This document shows positions 7,503 to 16,133 of a DNA stretch of 64,000 nucleotides, in pieces. Where the stretch lies: assembly GCF_029223485.1 (NCBI RefSeq), contig NZ_JARHTP010000001.1:1-64000 (forward strand). The letters are read 5' to 3'. The translations under genes and the position numbers were made by a program. The notes under the pieces were generated by a model. It did not search any database and was not told the DNA's origin. It was given only the letters and a program-made list of their open reading frames with translations. This stretch comes from Streptomyces coacervatus. Its GTDB lineage: Bacteria; Actinomycetota; Actinomycetes; Streptomycetales; Streptomycetaceae. Within the stretch, counting starts at the first letter, position 1, and the number at the start of each line of letters is the position of its first letter.

Positions 7503-7733
7503 GTGCGTAAGAGAGACAGCAACGCTGATGGTCACGGCCAGCGGGCCGTGACCATCAGGTGGATACAGGTCGTGCTGTTCGCAGTCGTTGTCCTGCTGGT
7601 CGGTTTCCGTATCTGGGAGCGCCATAACGGCGGTGGTTCGAGCTCGGTCGTGTTCGGGCTGATGGCCGCATCAGCACTGTCCATCGGCGTGCTGGAACGC
7701 TATCGGGCAACCGCCGCCAAACGATCTCGGTGA
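7503..7733 (+). CDS. Small membrane protein, passenger inside the IS630-like element
   Basis: This 76-residue protein has two predicted helices, IQVVLFAVVVLLVGF (about residues 22-37) and a second near 52-63, with charged ends. The GTG start follows GAGGAG. It lies between the left end of the IS630-like element and the 3' end of the transposase, convergent with it, so it seems to travel as cargo. No family is recognised. Confidence 0.5.
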   Translation: MRKRDSNADGHGQRAVTIRWIQVVLFAVVVLLVGFRIWERHNGGGSSSVVFGLMAASALSIGVLERYRATAAKRSR

Positions 7734-7750
7734 CTCACCTTCCCGCCGGC

Positions 7751-8884
7751 TCAGGCCGCCGCTGACAGGGGCCGACCGCCCCAGCGGATACCTTTCTCGC
7801 TGCGGATGCGGGCGCGTTCACTTCGTTCGGCGGCCAGGACGTCGCGGTGGCGGGCGTTGGCGTTGCGCCAGCGCAGGTACGCATGCAGGACTCGGGTCTG
7901 CACGGTGTGGTTGGGGTGGTGGGAGTTGGCGATGGTGAACTGCCGCAGCGGTCCGAAGTGGGCCTCGATCGGGTTCGCCCACGAGGCGTAGGTCGGGGTG
8001 AAGCACAGCTCGACCTTGTTCTTCTTCGCCCAGCGGCGGATGTCGGCGCCTTTGTGGGCGGACAGGTTGTCCAGGATCACGTAGATCGGGGCGCCGTCCG
8101 GGCGGGCAGCACGGATGGACTTCAGAGCGGTGAGCGTGTTGGCCGCACCCTTCCTGCGGCAGTTGACGCCCCACAGAGTGTCCTCGCCGACCGAGTAGCA
8201 GCCGTGGAAGTAGCGCACTCCATGGGTGCGGTGGTAGGTGGCGGGCAGCCGGTCGGGACGCCCTTGTTCAGCCCAGCCCGAGCCCGCGGTGGGGCGGATG
8301 CCGAGCGGGCCGAACTCGTCGAAGGCGAAGACCCGGTCCGGGAAGCGGTCCAAGACCTCCTCGATCCGGTCCAGTTTGGCGTCACGCTCGGGGTCCGGGG
8401 ATTCCTTCCACGTCTTGGTGCGCTGGAAGGTGATGCCGGCGGGCGAGCAGGCAGCGTGACGCTTCGCTGCCGATGTGGATGACCCGACCGTGGACTTTGC
8501 GCAGGTAGGCGACCAGCTTGCGCAGTGACCAGCGGGTGAAGGGCTGGCCGAGCTTGGCCGGTCGGGTGGTGGCCGTCGCCACGACGAACTCCTCGTCGTC
8601 AGGCTTGAGCAGGCGGGGACGGCCTCCCGCCCACTTAGGGTCCAGGCAGGTCAAGCCGATCTCGTTGAACCGGTGGATGACGTCCCGGACGGTGTCCTCG
8701 TCGGCCTGCACCGCACCCGGTTCCCGCCGGCCGAAGCCAGCAGCATCATCGCGCGCCGATAGCGCACGGAACTGGTGCTGCCCCGGCGCACGATCTGCTG
8801 CAGCTTCTGCCCCTCCTGGTCGGTCAGTCTGCGCACACGGACAGGCTCGGCTACCGCGCCTCCAGCGGTCGGATCGGACGTCAC
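7751..8884 (-). pseudogene. IS630-family transposase, frameshifted
   Basis: The C-terminal part (7751 to about 8450) keeps the DDE catalytic core: FAFDEFGPL, VILDNLSAHKG and WANPIEAHFGPL. The middle (DTVRDVIHRFNEIGLTCLDPKW, the helix-turn-helix and linker) is in a second frame, and the N-terminal part (RRLTDQEGQKLQQIVRRG) in a third. Two frame changes, near 8450 and near 8710, separate a protein of about 375 residues, so the enzyme is very likely inactive. Confidence 0.8.
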
Positions 8885-8907
8885 CGCACATCCAACCGCC
8901 ACGACCA

Positions 8908-8936
8908 CCAAACCGGCGAACCTACGCGGTCACAGC
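8908..8936 (-). repeat. Right terminal inverted repeat of the IS630-like element
   Basis: This is the reverse-strand partner of 7413-7441, followed by the TA at 8939-8940. Confidence 0.75.
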
Positions 8937-9082
8937 AATAGCGAAGCGCAGCGCCACCGGTGAGCGACTACCGGGGTCACCACGTGCCTTGGAACCGATC
9001 GATGAATTCGAGGCACTCCTCGGGGTCTGTACAGGTAGGGACCTGCTGTGCCTGGTCCTTCGACCTCTCAACCGGAGGAATC

Positions 9083-9442
9083 ATGACCGTCCAGGAAATC
9101 GTGGACGCCTACTACGAGGCGTGGACCAGCGGGAAAGGCGACTTCAGCGATGTACCGCTGGCGGCCGACTTCGTGTTCCGGGGGCCGGTGGCCAGGTTCG
9201 AATCAGCCGAAGGCTACCGGGCTATGGCCGCCCAGGCCGGCCCGATGGTCACCCGCTTCACCGTCCGTCACCAGTTCGTCGACGGAAGCCGCGTGTGCTC
9301 GATCATCGACTGGGAGATGAGCCTGCCGGTGCCGCCGATGACCTCCGCGGAGATCCTCGAGATCGAGGACGGGAAGATCGCCCGCGGCGAGTTGATCTAC
9401 GATGCCGAACCTCTTCGCACCGTCATGGCCCAGGGTGGCTGA
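9083..9442 (+). CDS. NTF2/SnoaL-like fold protein
   Basis: The 119-residue protein has the cone-like NTF2/SnoaL pattern: the helix VQEIVDAYYEAWTSGKGDF, the strand pair DFVFRGPVARFESAEGYRAM, and C-terminal beta strands around HQFVDGSRVCSIIDWEM and EILEIEDGKIARGELIYD. The family covers cyclases, isomerases and binding proteins, and no substrate can be named. GGAGGAA precedes the ATG. It sits just upstream of a sigma factor that carries a SnoaL-like domain of its own. Confidence 0.75.
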   Translation: MTVQEIVDAYYEAWTSGKGDFSDVPLAADFVFRGPVARFESAEGYRAMAAQAGPMVTRFTVRHQFVDGSRVCSIIDWEMSLPVPPMTSAEILEIEDGKIARGELIYDAEPLRTVMAQGG

Positions 9443-9538
9443 CCTGGCCGCGGCGCACGCCCCACAGCGCGGACATCCCCTTGCCGGACCGGTTCGGCGG
9501 AGCCGGGTGATTGCCCTGGCCGGGCGTAGCGTGAGCGG

Positions 9539-10600
9539 ATGGACGCGGTGACCGGCGAGCCGTCGCCCCAGGGCGGCCTTGCCGAGGATGAACTGCTGGC
9601 GGCGGCCCGCGCGGGCGACGAGGACGCCTTCCGGGCGCTGGTCGGCCCCCATCTGCGGGAATTGCATGTGCACTGCTACCGGATGCTCGGCTCGGTCCAG
9701 GACGCGGAGGACGTCATGCAGGAGGCGCTGCTGCGCGCCTGGCGTCACCTGGACGCCTTCGAAGGCCGTTCGTCGGTACGGGGATGGCTGTACCGCATCG
9801 CCACCAACCGCTGCCTCACCGCCCGCACCCGGTCCCACACCAGTCCCCTCGCGGAGCGGCCGCAGCCCCCGCCACCCGCCGACGCCGACGACGTGGAGGT
9901 GGTCGCGTTGGAGCCCTGCCCCGACGCGCTGCTGGTTCTGCTCGACGACCGCAACGACCCGCCGGCCCGCTACGAGCTGCGTGAGAGCGTCCAGTTGGCC
10001 TTCCTCGCCACCCTGCAGCTCCTGCCGGCCCGGCAGCGGGCGGTACTGCTGCTGCGCGACGTCCTCGGGTTCTCCGCCGCCGAAACCAGTGCGTTCCTGG
10101 ACACGAGCAGCGCCTCGGTGAACAGCGCCCTGCAGCGGGCGCGCGCGACCCTGGACCGGCATCGCGCGAGCGGACGCCTGCGCGGCGGCGGCCCGGCGCC
10201 AACCCGGGCCGAGCAGTCGGTGCTCGTCGAGCGGTTCACCGCCGCCTGGCAGGCCGGCGACGTCGACGGGCTGGTCGCACTGCTCAGCCACGACGCGCTG
10301 CTGACCATGCCGCCCTACCCGATGGCCTACCGCGGGCGGCCCGCGATCGCCTCGTTCCTCGCCACCGTCCCGGCAGGCGGCGACCTGACCCGGATCACAC
10401 TCATGCCCACCCGGGCCAACTACCAGCCGGCCCTTGCCGCCTACGTCCGCGATCCGAGCGGGACGAGAGCCACCGCGTACGGGATCATGGTTCTCACCGT
10501 CGACGGCGGTGCGATCGCCGAGATCACAGGTTTCACCGACCCCGCCCTCTTCCCCCTGTTCGGCCTGCCCGACCACCTTGCCGACACACCGGAGGCATAG
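9539..10600 (+). CDS. ECF sigma factor with C-terminal SnoaL-like domain
   Basis: The 353-residue product has a sigma-70 region 2 (about residues 15-85: HCYRMLGSVQDAEDVMQEALLRAW) and a region 4 helix-turn-helix (about 150-200: RAVLLLRDVLGFSAAETSAFLDTSSASVNSALQRAR). An NTF2/SnoaL domain follows (about 215-335). This layout is typical of actinobacterial ECF factors of the SigX5/SigJ kind, in which the C-terminal domain replaces an anti-sigma factor as sensor. No anti-sigma gene is adjacent. The TfoX-like gene starts directly after the stop codon. Confidence 0.85.
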   Translation: MDAVTGEPSPQGGLAEDELLAAARAGDEDAFRALVGPHLRELHVHCYRMLGSVQDAEDVMQEALLRAWRHLDAFEGRSSVRGWLYRIATNRCLTARTRSHTSPLAERPQPPPPADADDVEVVALEPCPDALLVLLDDRNDPPARYELRESVQLAFLATLQLLPARQRAVLLLRDVLGFSAAETSAFLDTSSASVNSALQRARATLDRHRASGRLRGGGPAPTRAEQSVLVERFTAAWQAGDVDGLVALLSHDALLTMPPYPMAYRGRPAIASFLATVPAGGDLTRITLMPTRANYQPALAAYVRDPSGTRATAYGIMVLTVDGGAIAEITGFTDPALFPLFGLPDHLADTPEA

Positions 10601-10948
10601 ATGCCCTACGACGAGGCCCTGGCCGAGCGAGTCCGGGAATCGCTGCCACTGGCCGATGAAATCAGCGAACGCAAGATGTTCGGCGGACTCGCGTTCCTGC
10701 TGCGCGGCCACATGTTCTGCGGCATCGTCCACGACGAACTCATGATCAGGCTAGGCCCGGACGCGAGCACGGAGGCGCTGGAACGCCCGGGCGTGCGGCC
10801 CATGGACTTCACCGGCCGGACCATGAAGTCCATGGTGTTCGTCGCACCCGACGCACTGGCCGGGCCTGCGCTCGACGACTGGATCTCACAGGCCGCCGCC
10901 TACGCCCGCACCCTGCCGACCAAATTGGCTGGCCCTCGAGGCAACTGA
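10601..10948 (+). CDS. TfoX N-terminal domain protein
   Basis: The 115-residue protein matches the TfoX/Sxy N-terminal domain (ISERKMFGGLAFLLRGHMFCGIVHDELMIRL, then MDFTGRTMKSMVFV). Despite the name, single-domain versions in actinomycetes have no proven role in competence. Its ATG immediately follows the sigma factor stop codon, so the two are almost certainly cotranscribed. Confidence 0.8.
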   Translation: MPYDEALAERVRESLPLADEISERKMFGGLAFLLRGHMFCGIVHDELMIRLGPDASTEALERPGVRPMDFTGRTMKSMVFVAPDALAGPALDDWISQAAAYARTLPTKLAGPRGN

Positions 10949-11022
10949 CCGCTCGCCCGGAGTGGCCGGAACAGCAAGGACGGCGCACGGTTGATGCGCA
11001 CGTGATGGGGCTGTGCCGCTGT

Positions 11023-11598
11023 TTACGACAGCGAGTCGATCCAGTGCTCAAGATGACGTACGTGGCTGGTCATGAGGTCGGGATCCCGGAACGTGTTGGC
11101 GAGGAGCGCGCCGCCCTGCACGCCGGCGAAGAGGTTGACCGCCAGGTCGCGCGGGTCGGGTGTGCCCATCTGGCGGAACTGGTCCTCCGCCCAGTCAAGG
11201 ATGAGGCTCATCATCTTCGCCGCTTCACGGTCGAGTCCGTCGTCGCGTCCACTGAGTTCTGAGCAGAGGGTGCCGAGCGGGCAGCCGTGTCGCGCGACGA
11301 GGTCGCGCATCTCGACCCATTGGCGCGTGAGCGCCTTGAGGCGGGTGCCCGGGTCCGGCTGCGCGTCGAACGAGCCGAGCATGGTGCGCACCTCGTCGAT
11401 CCGCGCATCGACGACCGCCCTCACCAGAGCGTCCTTGGTCTTGAAGTAGTAGTACACGTTGCCGGGCGGGACGTCGGCCGCCTCCGCGACCTGGGCGAGT
11501 GTGGTCGCCGATACGCCCTGACGGTGCAGGAGCTCACCGGCACTGGCGACGAGCCGCTCCCGCTTGCCGGCGCGATCACGTTGATGTGAGTCAGTCAT
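11023..11598 (-). CDS. TetR-family repressor, adjacent to MFS exporter
   Basis: The 191-residue protein has an N-terminal TetR helix-turn-helix (about residues 12-58: LVASAGELLHRQGVSATTLAQVAEAADVPPGNVYYYFKTKDAL) and a C-terminal ligand domain ending in RHLEHWIDSL. The start was placed at 11598 rather than further upstream because MTDSHQRDR directly precedes the first helix. It is divergent from the exporter gene, with a perfect 12-bp palindrome between, the usual arrangement for a TetR repressor of an efflux pump. Confidence 0.85.
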   Translation of the reverse strand: MTDSHQRDRAGKRERLVASAGELLHRQGVSATTLAQVAEAADVPPGNVYYYFKTKDALVRAVVDARIDEVRTMLGSFDAQPDPGTRLKALTRQWVEMRDLVARHGCPLGTLCSELSGRDDGLDREAAKMMSLILDWAEDQFRQMGTPDPRDLAVNLFAGVQGGALLANTFRDPDLMTSHVRHLEHWIDSLS

Positions 11599-11655
11599 CT
11601 CACTCAGAGCATAGCAACAGTGGCCCATGCCTGTTAGTGTCCCAGAGTGTTAGTG

Positions 11656-11667
11656 AGTTAGCTAACT
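11656..11667. promoter_or_regulatory. TetR operator candidate
   Basis: AGTTAGCTAACT is a perfect 12-bp palindrome in an unusually AT-rich stretch of the divergent promoter region, 36 bp before the exporter ATG and 58 bp before the regulator ATG. Confidence 0.65.
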
Positions 11668-11702
11668 TAATGCTCATGCGGACCCACCGGAGGTCTCCCG
11701 AC

Positions 11703-13187
11703 ATGGCGCCCACCATCCCTGAACCGTCCTTTCTCGCGACCCGCCGCGGCGGGCTCACGCTGCTGCTCCTGTGCGCGGTCCAGTTCCTGGACATCGTCGA
11801 CTCCTCAATCATGAACGTCGCGCTGCCGTCGATCCGGCGCGACCTCGACTTCTCGCAGCAGAGCCTGCAATGGGTACTGAGCGGCTACGTCCTCACCTAC
11901 GGCGGCTTCCTCCTGCTCGGCGGGCGCGCGGCCGACCTGCTCGGGCGCCGCCGCCTGCTCGTGGCCGGCACTGGCCTGTTCGCCGTCTCCTCGCTGGCCG
12001 GCGGGCTCGCCGCCAACGCCGGGATACTCATCGGCGCCCGCGTCGTCCAGGGCCTCGGCGCGGCGATGATGAGCCCCGCCGGGCTGTCGATCCTCACCAC
12101 CACCTTCACGGAGGGCCGCGACCGGACCAAGGCGCTCGGCGTGTGGGGAGCGATCAGCGGGCTTGCCGCAGCCGTCGGCGTCTTCCTGGGCGGCGTGCTC
12201 TCGGAGGGTCCCGGCTGGCGCTGGGTGCTCTTCGTCAACATCCCCGTGTGCGTCCTCGTGGTCGCCGGCGCCTTCCGCCTCGTTTCGAACCGGCGGCGCC
12301 GCGCCCGGTTGGCCACCTTCGACGTCCTCGGCGCGCTCCTCGTCACCGGCGGCATGCTGTTGCTCGTCTACGCGCTCGTGAAAGCGCCCGAGGCCGGCTG
12401 GGGCAGCGCCCACACCATCGGTGAACTCAGTACCGCCGGCGTCCTCCTCGCCGTATTCGTCTACAACGAACGGCGCAGCCGAAACCCGCTCTTCCCGTTC
12501 TCCATCTTCCGCATCAAGGGACTGGCCGCCGCCGACACCACCCAGCTGATCGCCTTCGCCGGCTTCATCTCGCTGTTCTTCTTCCTCACCCTCTACATGC
12601 AGAACGTGCTCGGCTACTCGCCGATCCAGGCCGGCTCCGCCTATCTCCCCGTCACCGTCGGCATCGTCATCGCCGCCGGAGTGTCCACACAGCTCATCCC
12701 GCGGATCGGCACCCGGGCCGTCATCGTCGTCGGCGCGCTCATCGCCGCCGGCGGCATGTACTACCTCTCCCGCGTCCCCGTCCACGGCTCCTACCCCACC
12801 GATCTGCTGCCCGGCCTGGTGATCATGTCGATCGGGCTCGGCGCCGTCTTCGTCACCGTCACCACCGCCGCCAACGCCGGCGTGCCCGCCGACAAGGCCG
12901 GACTCGCCGCCGGCCTGCTCAACACCTCGCTGCAGATCGGCTCCGCACTGGGCCTGGCCGTATTCTCCGCCCTCGCCACTGCCCGCACCAACGACCTTCT
13001 GACAGGTCACACTCCCGGACCGGAAGCACTCACCGCAGGCTTCCAGAGGGCCCTGCTCGCCAGCAGCATCGCCGTCCTTGCCGCCGCCCTCATCGCCCTG
13101 CGCGCCACCAACACCCGCGGCCAGGCACCACCACCCGCGCCCGCGACCGATGCCCGCCCCGCCCCGGTGCCCGAGGCAGCCGAGTGA
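11703..13187 (+). CDS. MFS drug exporter, DHA2 (EmrB/QacA) type
   Basis: The 494-residue protein shows about 14 hydrophobic helices. It has family motifs such as FLDIVDSSIMNVALPSI at helix 1, GGRAADLLGRRRLL in the first cytoplasmic loop, and the antiporter motif C region GVFLGGVLSEGPGWRWVLFVNIP. Such proteins exchange protons for hydrophobic drugs. The ATG follows GGAGG. The substrate cannot be predicted. Divergent TetR control is likely. Confidence 0.88.
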   Translation: MAPTIPEPSFLATRRGGLTLLLLCAVQFLDIVDSSIMNVALPSIRRDLDFSQQSLQWVLSGYVLTYGGFLLLGGRAADLLGRRRLLVAGTGLFAVSSLAGGLAANAGILIGARVVQGLGAAMMSPAGLSILTTTFTEGRDRTKALGVWGAISGLAAAVGVFLGGVLSEGPGWRWVLFVNIPVCVLVVAGAFRLVSNRRRRARLATFDVLGALLVTGGMLLLVYALVKAPEAGWGSAHTIGELSTAGVLLAVFVYNERRSRNPLFPFSIFRIKGLAAADTTQLIAFAGFISLFFFLTLYMQNVLGYSPIQAGSAYLPVTVGIVIAAGVSTQLIPRIGTRAVIVVGALIAAGGMYYLSRVPVHGSYPTDLLPGLVIMSIGLGAVFVTVTTAANAGVPADKAGLAAGLLNTSLQIGSALGLAVFSALATARTNDLLTGHTPGPEALTAGFQRALLASSIAVLAAALIALRATNTRGQAPPPAPATDARPAPVPEAAE

Positions 13188-13233
13188 GGCGCCCCGGACC
13201 CCTGACGCACACAGCACCACACAAGGAGGAGAC

Positions 13234-13692
13234 ATGACCACCGCATCCCGGCCCGCACCGCAGCGTTACCACGTCTTCATCCGCGCCAGCGCGGACCAGA
13301 TCTGGGACGCGATCACCGAGCCTGAACTGAGCTCCCGGTACCTCTATGGCGCCCGCGTCGAGACGACGGGCGAGATCGGCTCACCGTTTCGCTACCACTC
13401 GCCGGACCGCTCCGCCCTGTGGGGCGACGAGACTGTCCTGGACGCCGACCCGCCGCACCGACTCGTCGTCGGCTATCGCGGTCTCTACGACCCCGACCTC
13501 GCGGCCGAGCAGTCGAGCCGCGTGACCTGGCACATCGAGCCCGACCAGGACCGCATCTGCCTGCTCACCGTCATGCACGACCACCTCGAAGAGTCCCCCA
13601 AGACAGCCGCACGCGTCGCTGGCACCGGATGGATGCGCGTCCTGAGCGGACTCAAGACCCTCCTGGAAACCGGCCAGCCGCTGAACGCGTGA
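13234..13692 (+). CDS. SRPBCC (AHSA1-like) protein
   Basis: The 152-residue protein opens with the strand YHVFIRASADQIWDAITEPELSSRYLYGA and has the grip-fold pattern through GEIGSPFRYHSPDR and a C-terminal helix (TGWMRVLSGLKTLLE). This is the SRPBCC/AHSA1-like superfamily, whose members bind hydrophobic ligands or regulate partners. GGAGGAG precedes the ATG. It follows the exporter by 46 bases and may be cotranscribed. Confidence 0.8.
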   Translation: MTTASRPAPQRYHVFIRASADQIWDAITEPELSSRYLYGARVETTGEIGSPFRYHSPDRSALWGDETVLDADPPHRLVVGYRGLYDPDLAAEQSSRVTWHIEPDQDRICLLTVMHDHLEESPKTAARVAGTGWMRVLSGLKTLLETGQPLNA

Positions 13693-14010
13693 GCCCGTCC
13701 GGCCAACGATGCCTGGCCGAGCTCATAGACCTGTCGCCGGATGCCGGACAAAGTCTCCTCGACGGACCGACTGTCCGCTCATCCGGCTCCACCCACTGGT
13801 CCGCCGGCGGGCGGGTGGCCCCAGGTAGTCGTCGCCCGGGCTTGAGGTTTGCTGTGGGTGAGGATGGCCAAGTAGTAGGTGCCGGGGTGCAGGGTTCTCC
13901 GGTCGGGTGGCTTCGGACGACGCATCGCGGCCTGGTGAGAAGATCAGGGTCGAGTCCTATCGGCATGGGCCGGATCGGAGCCTGCGGATCCGGCGAAGTC
14001 ACCGGTTTGC
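13693..14010. other. Gap without a recognisable gene
   Basis: These 318 bases separate the convergent SRPBCC and sigma factor genes. I see no credible coding frame, strong hairpin or operator. Confidence 0.6.
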
Positions 14011-15225
14011 TCAGCGTGCGTCTCGGCCACCCAGCCTGAGGAAGTCCCGCTCGGCGTCCGTCGGTGCCAGGGCGGCCGCACGCTCGTAGGCGGCCGTGGC
14101 CTCGCTGTTCCGGCCCAGCCGCCGCAGCAGATCGGCTCGTGTGGCGTGGAAGGCGTGGTAGGTGTCCAGGTCCAACTCGTCCACCAGAGCCAGTGCGGCA
14201 GCGGGGCCGTGCACTTCACCGATGGCGATGGCGCGGTTGAGGGCCACGACCGGCGTGGGGGCGAGCGTAAGCAACTGGTCGTACAGGGCGACGATCTGCG
14301 GCCAATCGGTCCGCTCGAAGGTCGCAGCGTCCGCATGTACGGCATTGATGGCGGCCTGGAGCTGATACACACCGGGTTCGTTGCGGCGAAGGCACCGTCG
14401 GACGATCGCCTGACCCTCCTCGATCAGGGCCCGATCCCATCGGCTGCGGTCCTGCTCACCGAGCAGCAACAGCGAGCCGTCGGACCGGATGCGCGACGGG
14501 CGACGGGATTCGGTCAGGAGCAACAGCGCCAACAGGCCGGCCACCTCCGGCTCATCGGGCATGAGCGTCGCCAGGGTCCGTGCCAGCCGGATCGCCTCAG
14601 GGCAGAGCCCCTGTTCTGCCGGGCTGGTCAGCCCGGCGTTATAGACGAGGTAGACGACGGCAAGCACGGGGCGCAGGCGGCCGGGCAGCTCGTGATCCTC
14701 CGGCACGCGGTAGGGGATGCGGGCGGCCTTGATCTTGTGCTTCGCCCGCACGAGACGTTGCGCCATCGTCGGTTCGGCCACCAGGAAGGACCGTGCGACC
14801 TCCTTCGTGGACAGGCCGCCCAGCAGCCGGAGGGTGAGCGCCACCTGCGCCTCGGTGGAGAGCGCCGGGTGGCAGCAGGTGAAGATGAGGCGAAGCCGGT
14901 CATCCTGCACGGGGCCCACCTCGTCGGGCATGCCGGGATCGTCGGTGCCGAGCGCGAGCGCCGCCGCTTTGCTGAGCAGTTCACGCTCACGCGCCTCACG
15001 GCGCAGGCGGTCGATGGCACGCCTGCGGGCGGTCGTCGTGATCCAGCCGCCCGGGTTGGGCGGCAGACCGCCGCCCGGCCACGTGCGCAGGGCGACGGCG
15101 AACGCCTCCTGCACCGCATCCTCGGCGACGTCGATGTCACCGAAGACGCGGATCAGGGCAGCCACCGACCGGCCGGACTCCTCGCGGAAGATCCGGCCGA
15201 CCGCGGCCTCGTCGACGACCGGCAA
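14011..15225 (-). CDS. ECF42-type sigma factor with TPR-like tail
   Basis: The 404-residue product carries sigma region 2 (about residues 10-75: VFGDIDVAEDAVQEAFAVALRTWP), region 4 (about 120-165: LGGLSTKEVARSFLVAEPTMAQRLVRAKHKI) and a roughly 200-residue helical C-terminal extension resembling TPR repeats. That architecture is the ECF42 group, typically encoded beside a DGPF/YCII protein, as here. No anti-sigma factor is known for the group; the long tail is thought to regulate activity. Confidence 0.88.
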   Translation of the reverse strand: MPVVDEAAVGRIFREESGRSVAALIRVFGDIDVAEDAVQEAFAVALRTWPGGGLPPNPGGWITTTARRRAIDRLRREARERELLSKAAALALGTDDPGMPDEVGPVQDDRLRLIFTCCHPALSTEAQVALTLRLLGGLSTKEVARSFLVAEPTMAQRLVRAKHKIKAARIPYRVPEDHELPGRLRPVLAVVYLVYNAGLTSPAEQGLCPEAIRLARTLATLMPDEPEVAGLLALLLLTESRRPSRIRSDGSLLLLGEQDRSRWDRALIEEGQAIVRRCLRRNEPGVYQLQAAINAVHADAATFERTDWPQIVALYDQLLTLAPTPVVALNRAIAIGEVHGPAAALALVDELDLDTYHAFHATRADLLRRLGRNSEATAAYERAAALAPTDAERDFLRLGGRDAR

Positions 15226-15227
15226 GG

Positions 15228-15590
15228 TCAGGCTCCGGATGTGTCCGCGAAGGGACGGACCTCGATCGGCGCCTTGATGATTTCGGTGACCTTCGACGCC
15301 AGGGCGAGGGCGGCATCGAGGTCCTGGGCCTCGATGATGTAGAAGCCGCCGAGGTGCTCCCTCGACTCCACGAACGGCCCGTCGGTGGTCAGCGCCTCGT
15401 TCCCGGACATGCGCACGACGGTCGCGGTGTCGGGCCCGTGCAGGCGGCCGGAGAACACCCAGGCGCCGGACGACTTCATCTCGTGCTCAAGGACGCCGAG
15501 CTGCTTGTGGGACTGCTGCATCTCCTCGTCGGTCATCGGAGTGCGAGCCTCGCCCTCGACGCTGTGGACGGACAACATGTACTTCGTCAT
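15228..15590 (-). CDS. YCII-domain (DGPF) protein partner of the sigma factor
   Basis: The 120-residue protein starts MTKYMLSVHSVEG and contains the diagnostic TTDGPFVESREHLGGFYIIE motif of DGPF/YCII proteins. These are encoded next to ECF42 sigma factors, and their biochemical role is unknown. GAGGAG precedes the ATG. The sigma factor gene begins two bases after this gene ends, so they form one operon. Confidence 0.88.
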   Translation of the reverse strand: MTKYMLSVHSVEGEARTPMTDEEMQQSHKQLGVLEHEMKSSGAWVFSGRLHGPDTATVVRMSGNEALTTDGPFVESREHLGGFYIIEAQDLDAALALASKVTEIIKAPIEVRPFADTSGA

Positions 15591-16051
15591 GGTGGTGCTC
15601 CTCGTGATGGGCGGGCACTTCCCGTCTCTCACCCAACTACGAACGGGCCTCGCCCGCGATCGACACATGCAGCCAAGAAAAGTTCGCGGGGCCCAAGAAG
15701 AGCTCGGGCTGACTCGCTCAGGACATCAGTTGGTCGGTTCCACCGTCGGTGAGAGGGCTCAGCGCACCCGGATGCCATGGTGCACTACGGCCTGCGAGGA
15801 CTGATCAGCCAGAGACCGGTGGCCCGACTCCTGCCGGACAACCAGTCAGGCGTTCGCGGACTGCGGCGGCTCCAGCAGCTTGCGCTCCAGGTCGCGCAGG
15901 TCTTTGCCGATGCAGCAGCGGACCCTTCGCGCCATGGCTCGCGGTCTCCGGAGACCCCCCGCATGGCCACCGCCAGGCTCAGACCGGTTCTCATCGCCGC
16001 TGTTGATCACCGAGACGTCCCCGGATCGCCGCATCACCTACCGACGCGTAC
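15591..16051. other. Gap without a convincing gene
   Basis: About 460 bases. A minus-strand frame reading ..CCIGKDLRDLERKLLEPPQSANA near 15850-15940 has some protein-like character and could be the end of a lost gene, but it has no start signal or family match. Nothing else is supported. Confidence 0.5.
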
Positions 16052-16094
16052 GTAAGCGCCCTCACATACCTGCGCACCCCGTCAGTCCTAGCGT
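16052..16094 (+). promoter_or_regulatory. Crp/Fnr-like operator plus -10, upstream of membrane gene
   Basis: GTAAGCGCCCTCAC (16052-16065) and TAGCGT (16089-16094) repeat the 37-bp start-to-start spacing seen at 186, 1446 and 4061. It drives the membrane gene and probably the crp/fnr gene behind it, which would make the regulon autoregulated. Confidence 0.7.
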
Positions 16095-16133
16095 CGGAGC
16101 GGAAGCAGGATCCCGCAGCAGGAGAGGATTCCC

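Larger units (their letters stand above)
7411..8938 (-). mobile_element. IS630-like element with passenger gene
   Basis: Imperfect 29-bp terminal inverted repeats lie at 7413-7441 and 8908-8936 (25 of 29 identical; outer part GCTGTGACCGCG). Both ends are flanked by TA (7409-7410 and 8939-8940), the target duplication expected of IS630/Tc1-type elements. The element is 1,528 bp, longer than a typical 1.1-kb IS630, because it holds an extra plus-strand gene. The transposase reads leftward and is broken. Confidence 0.75.

Noticed and set aside
9490..9532. TAGCGT at 9527 as a further member of the Crp/Fnr-like promoter set
   Set aside because: No GTNA-N6-TNAC operator lies 37 bp upstream.
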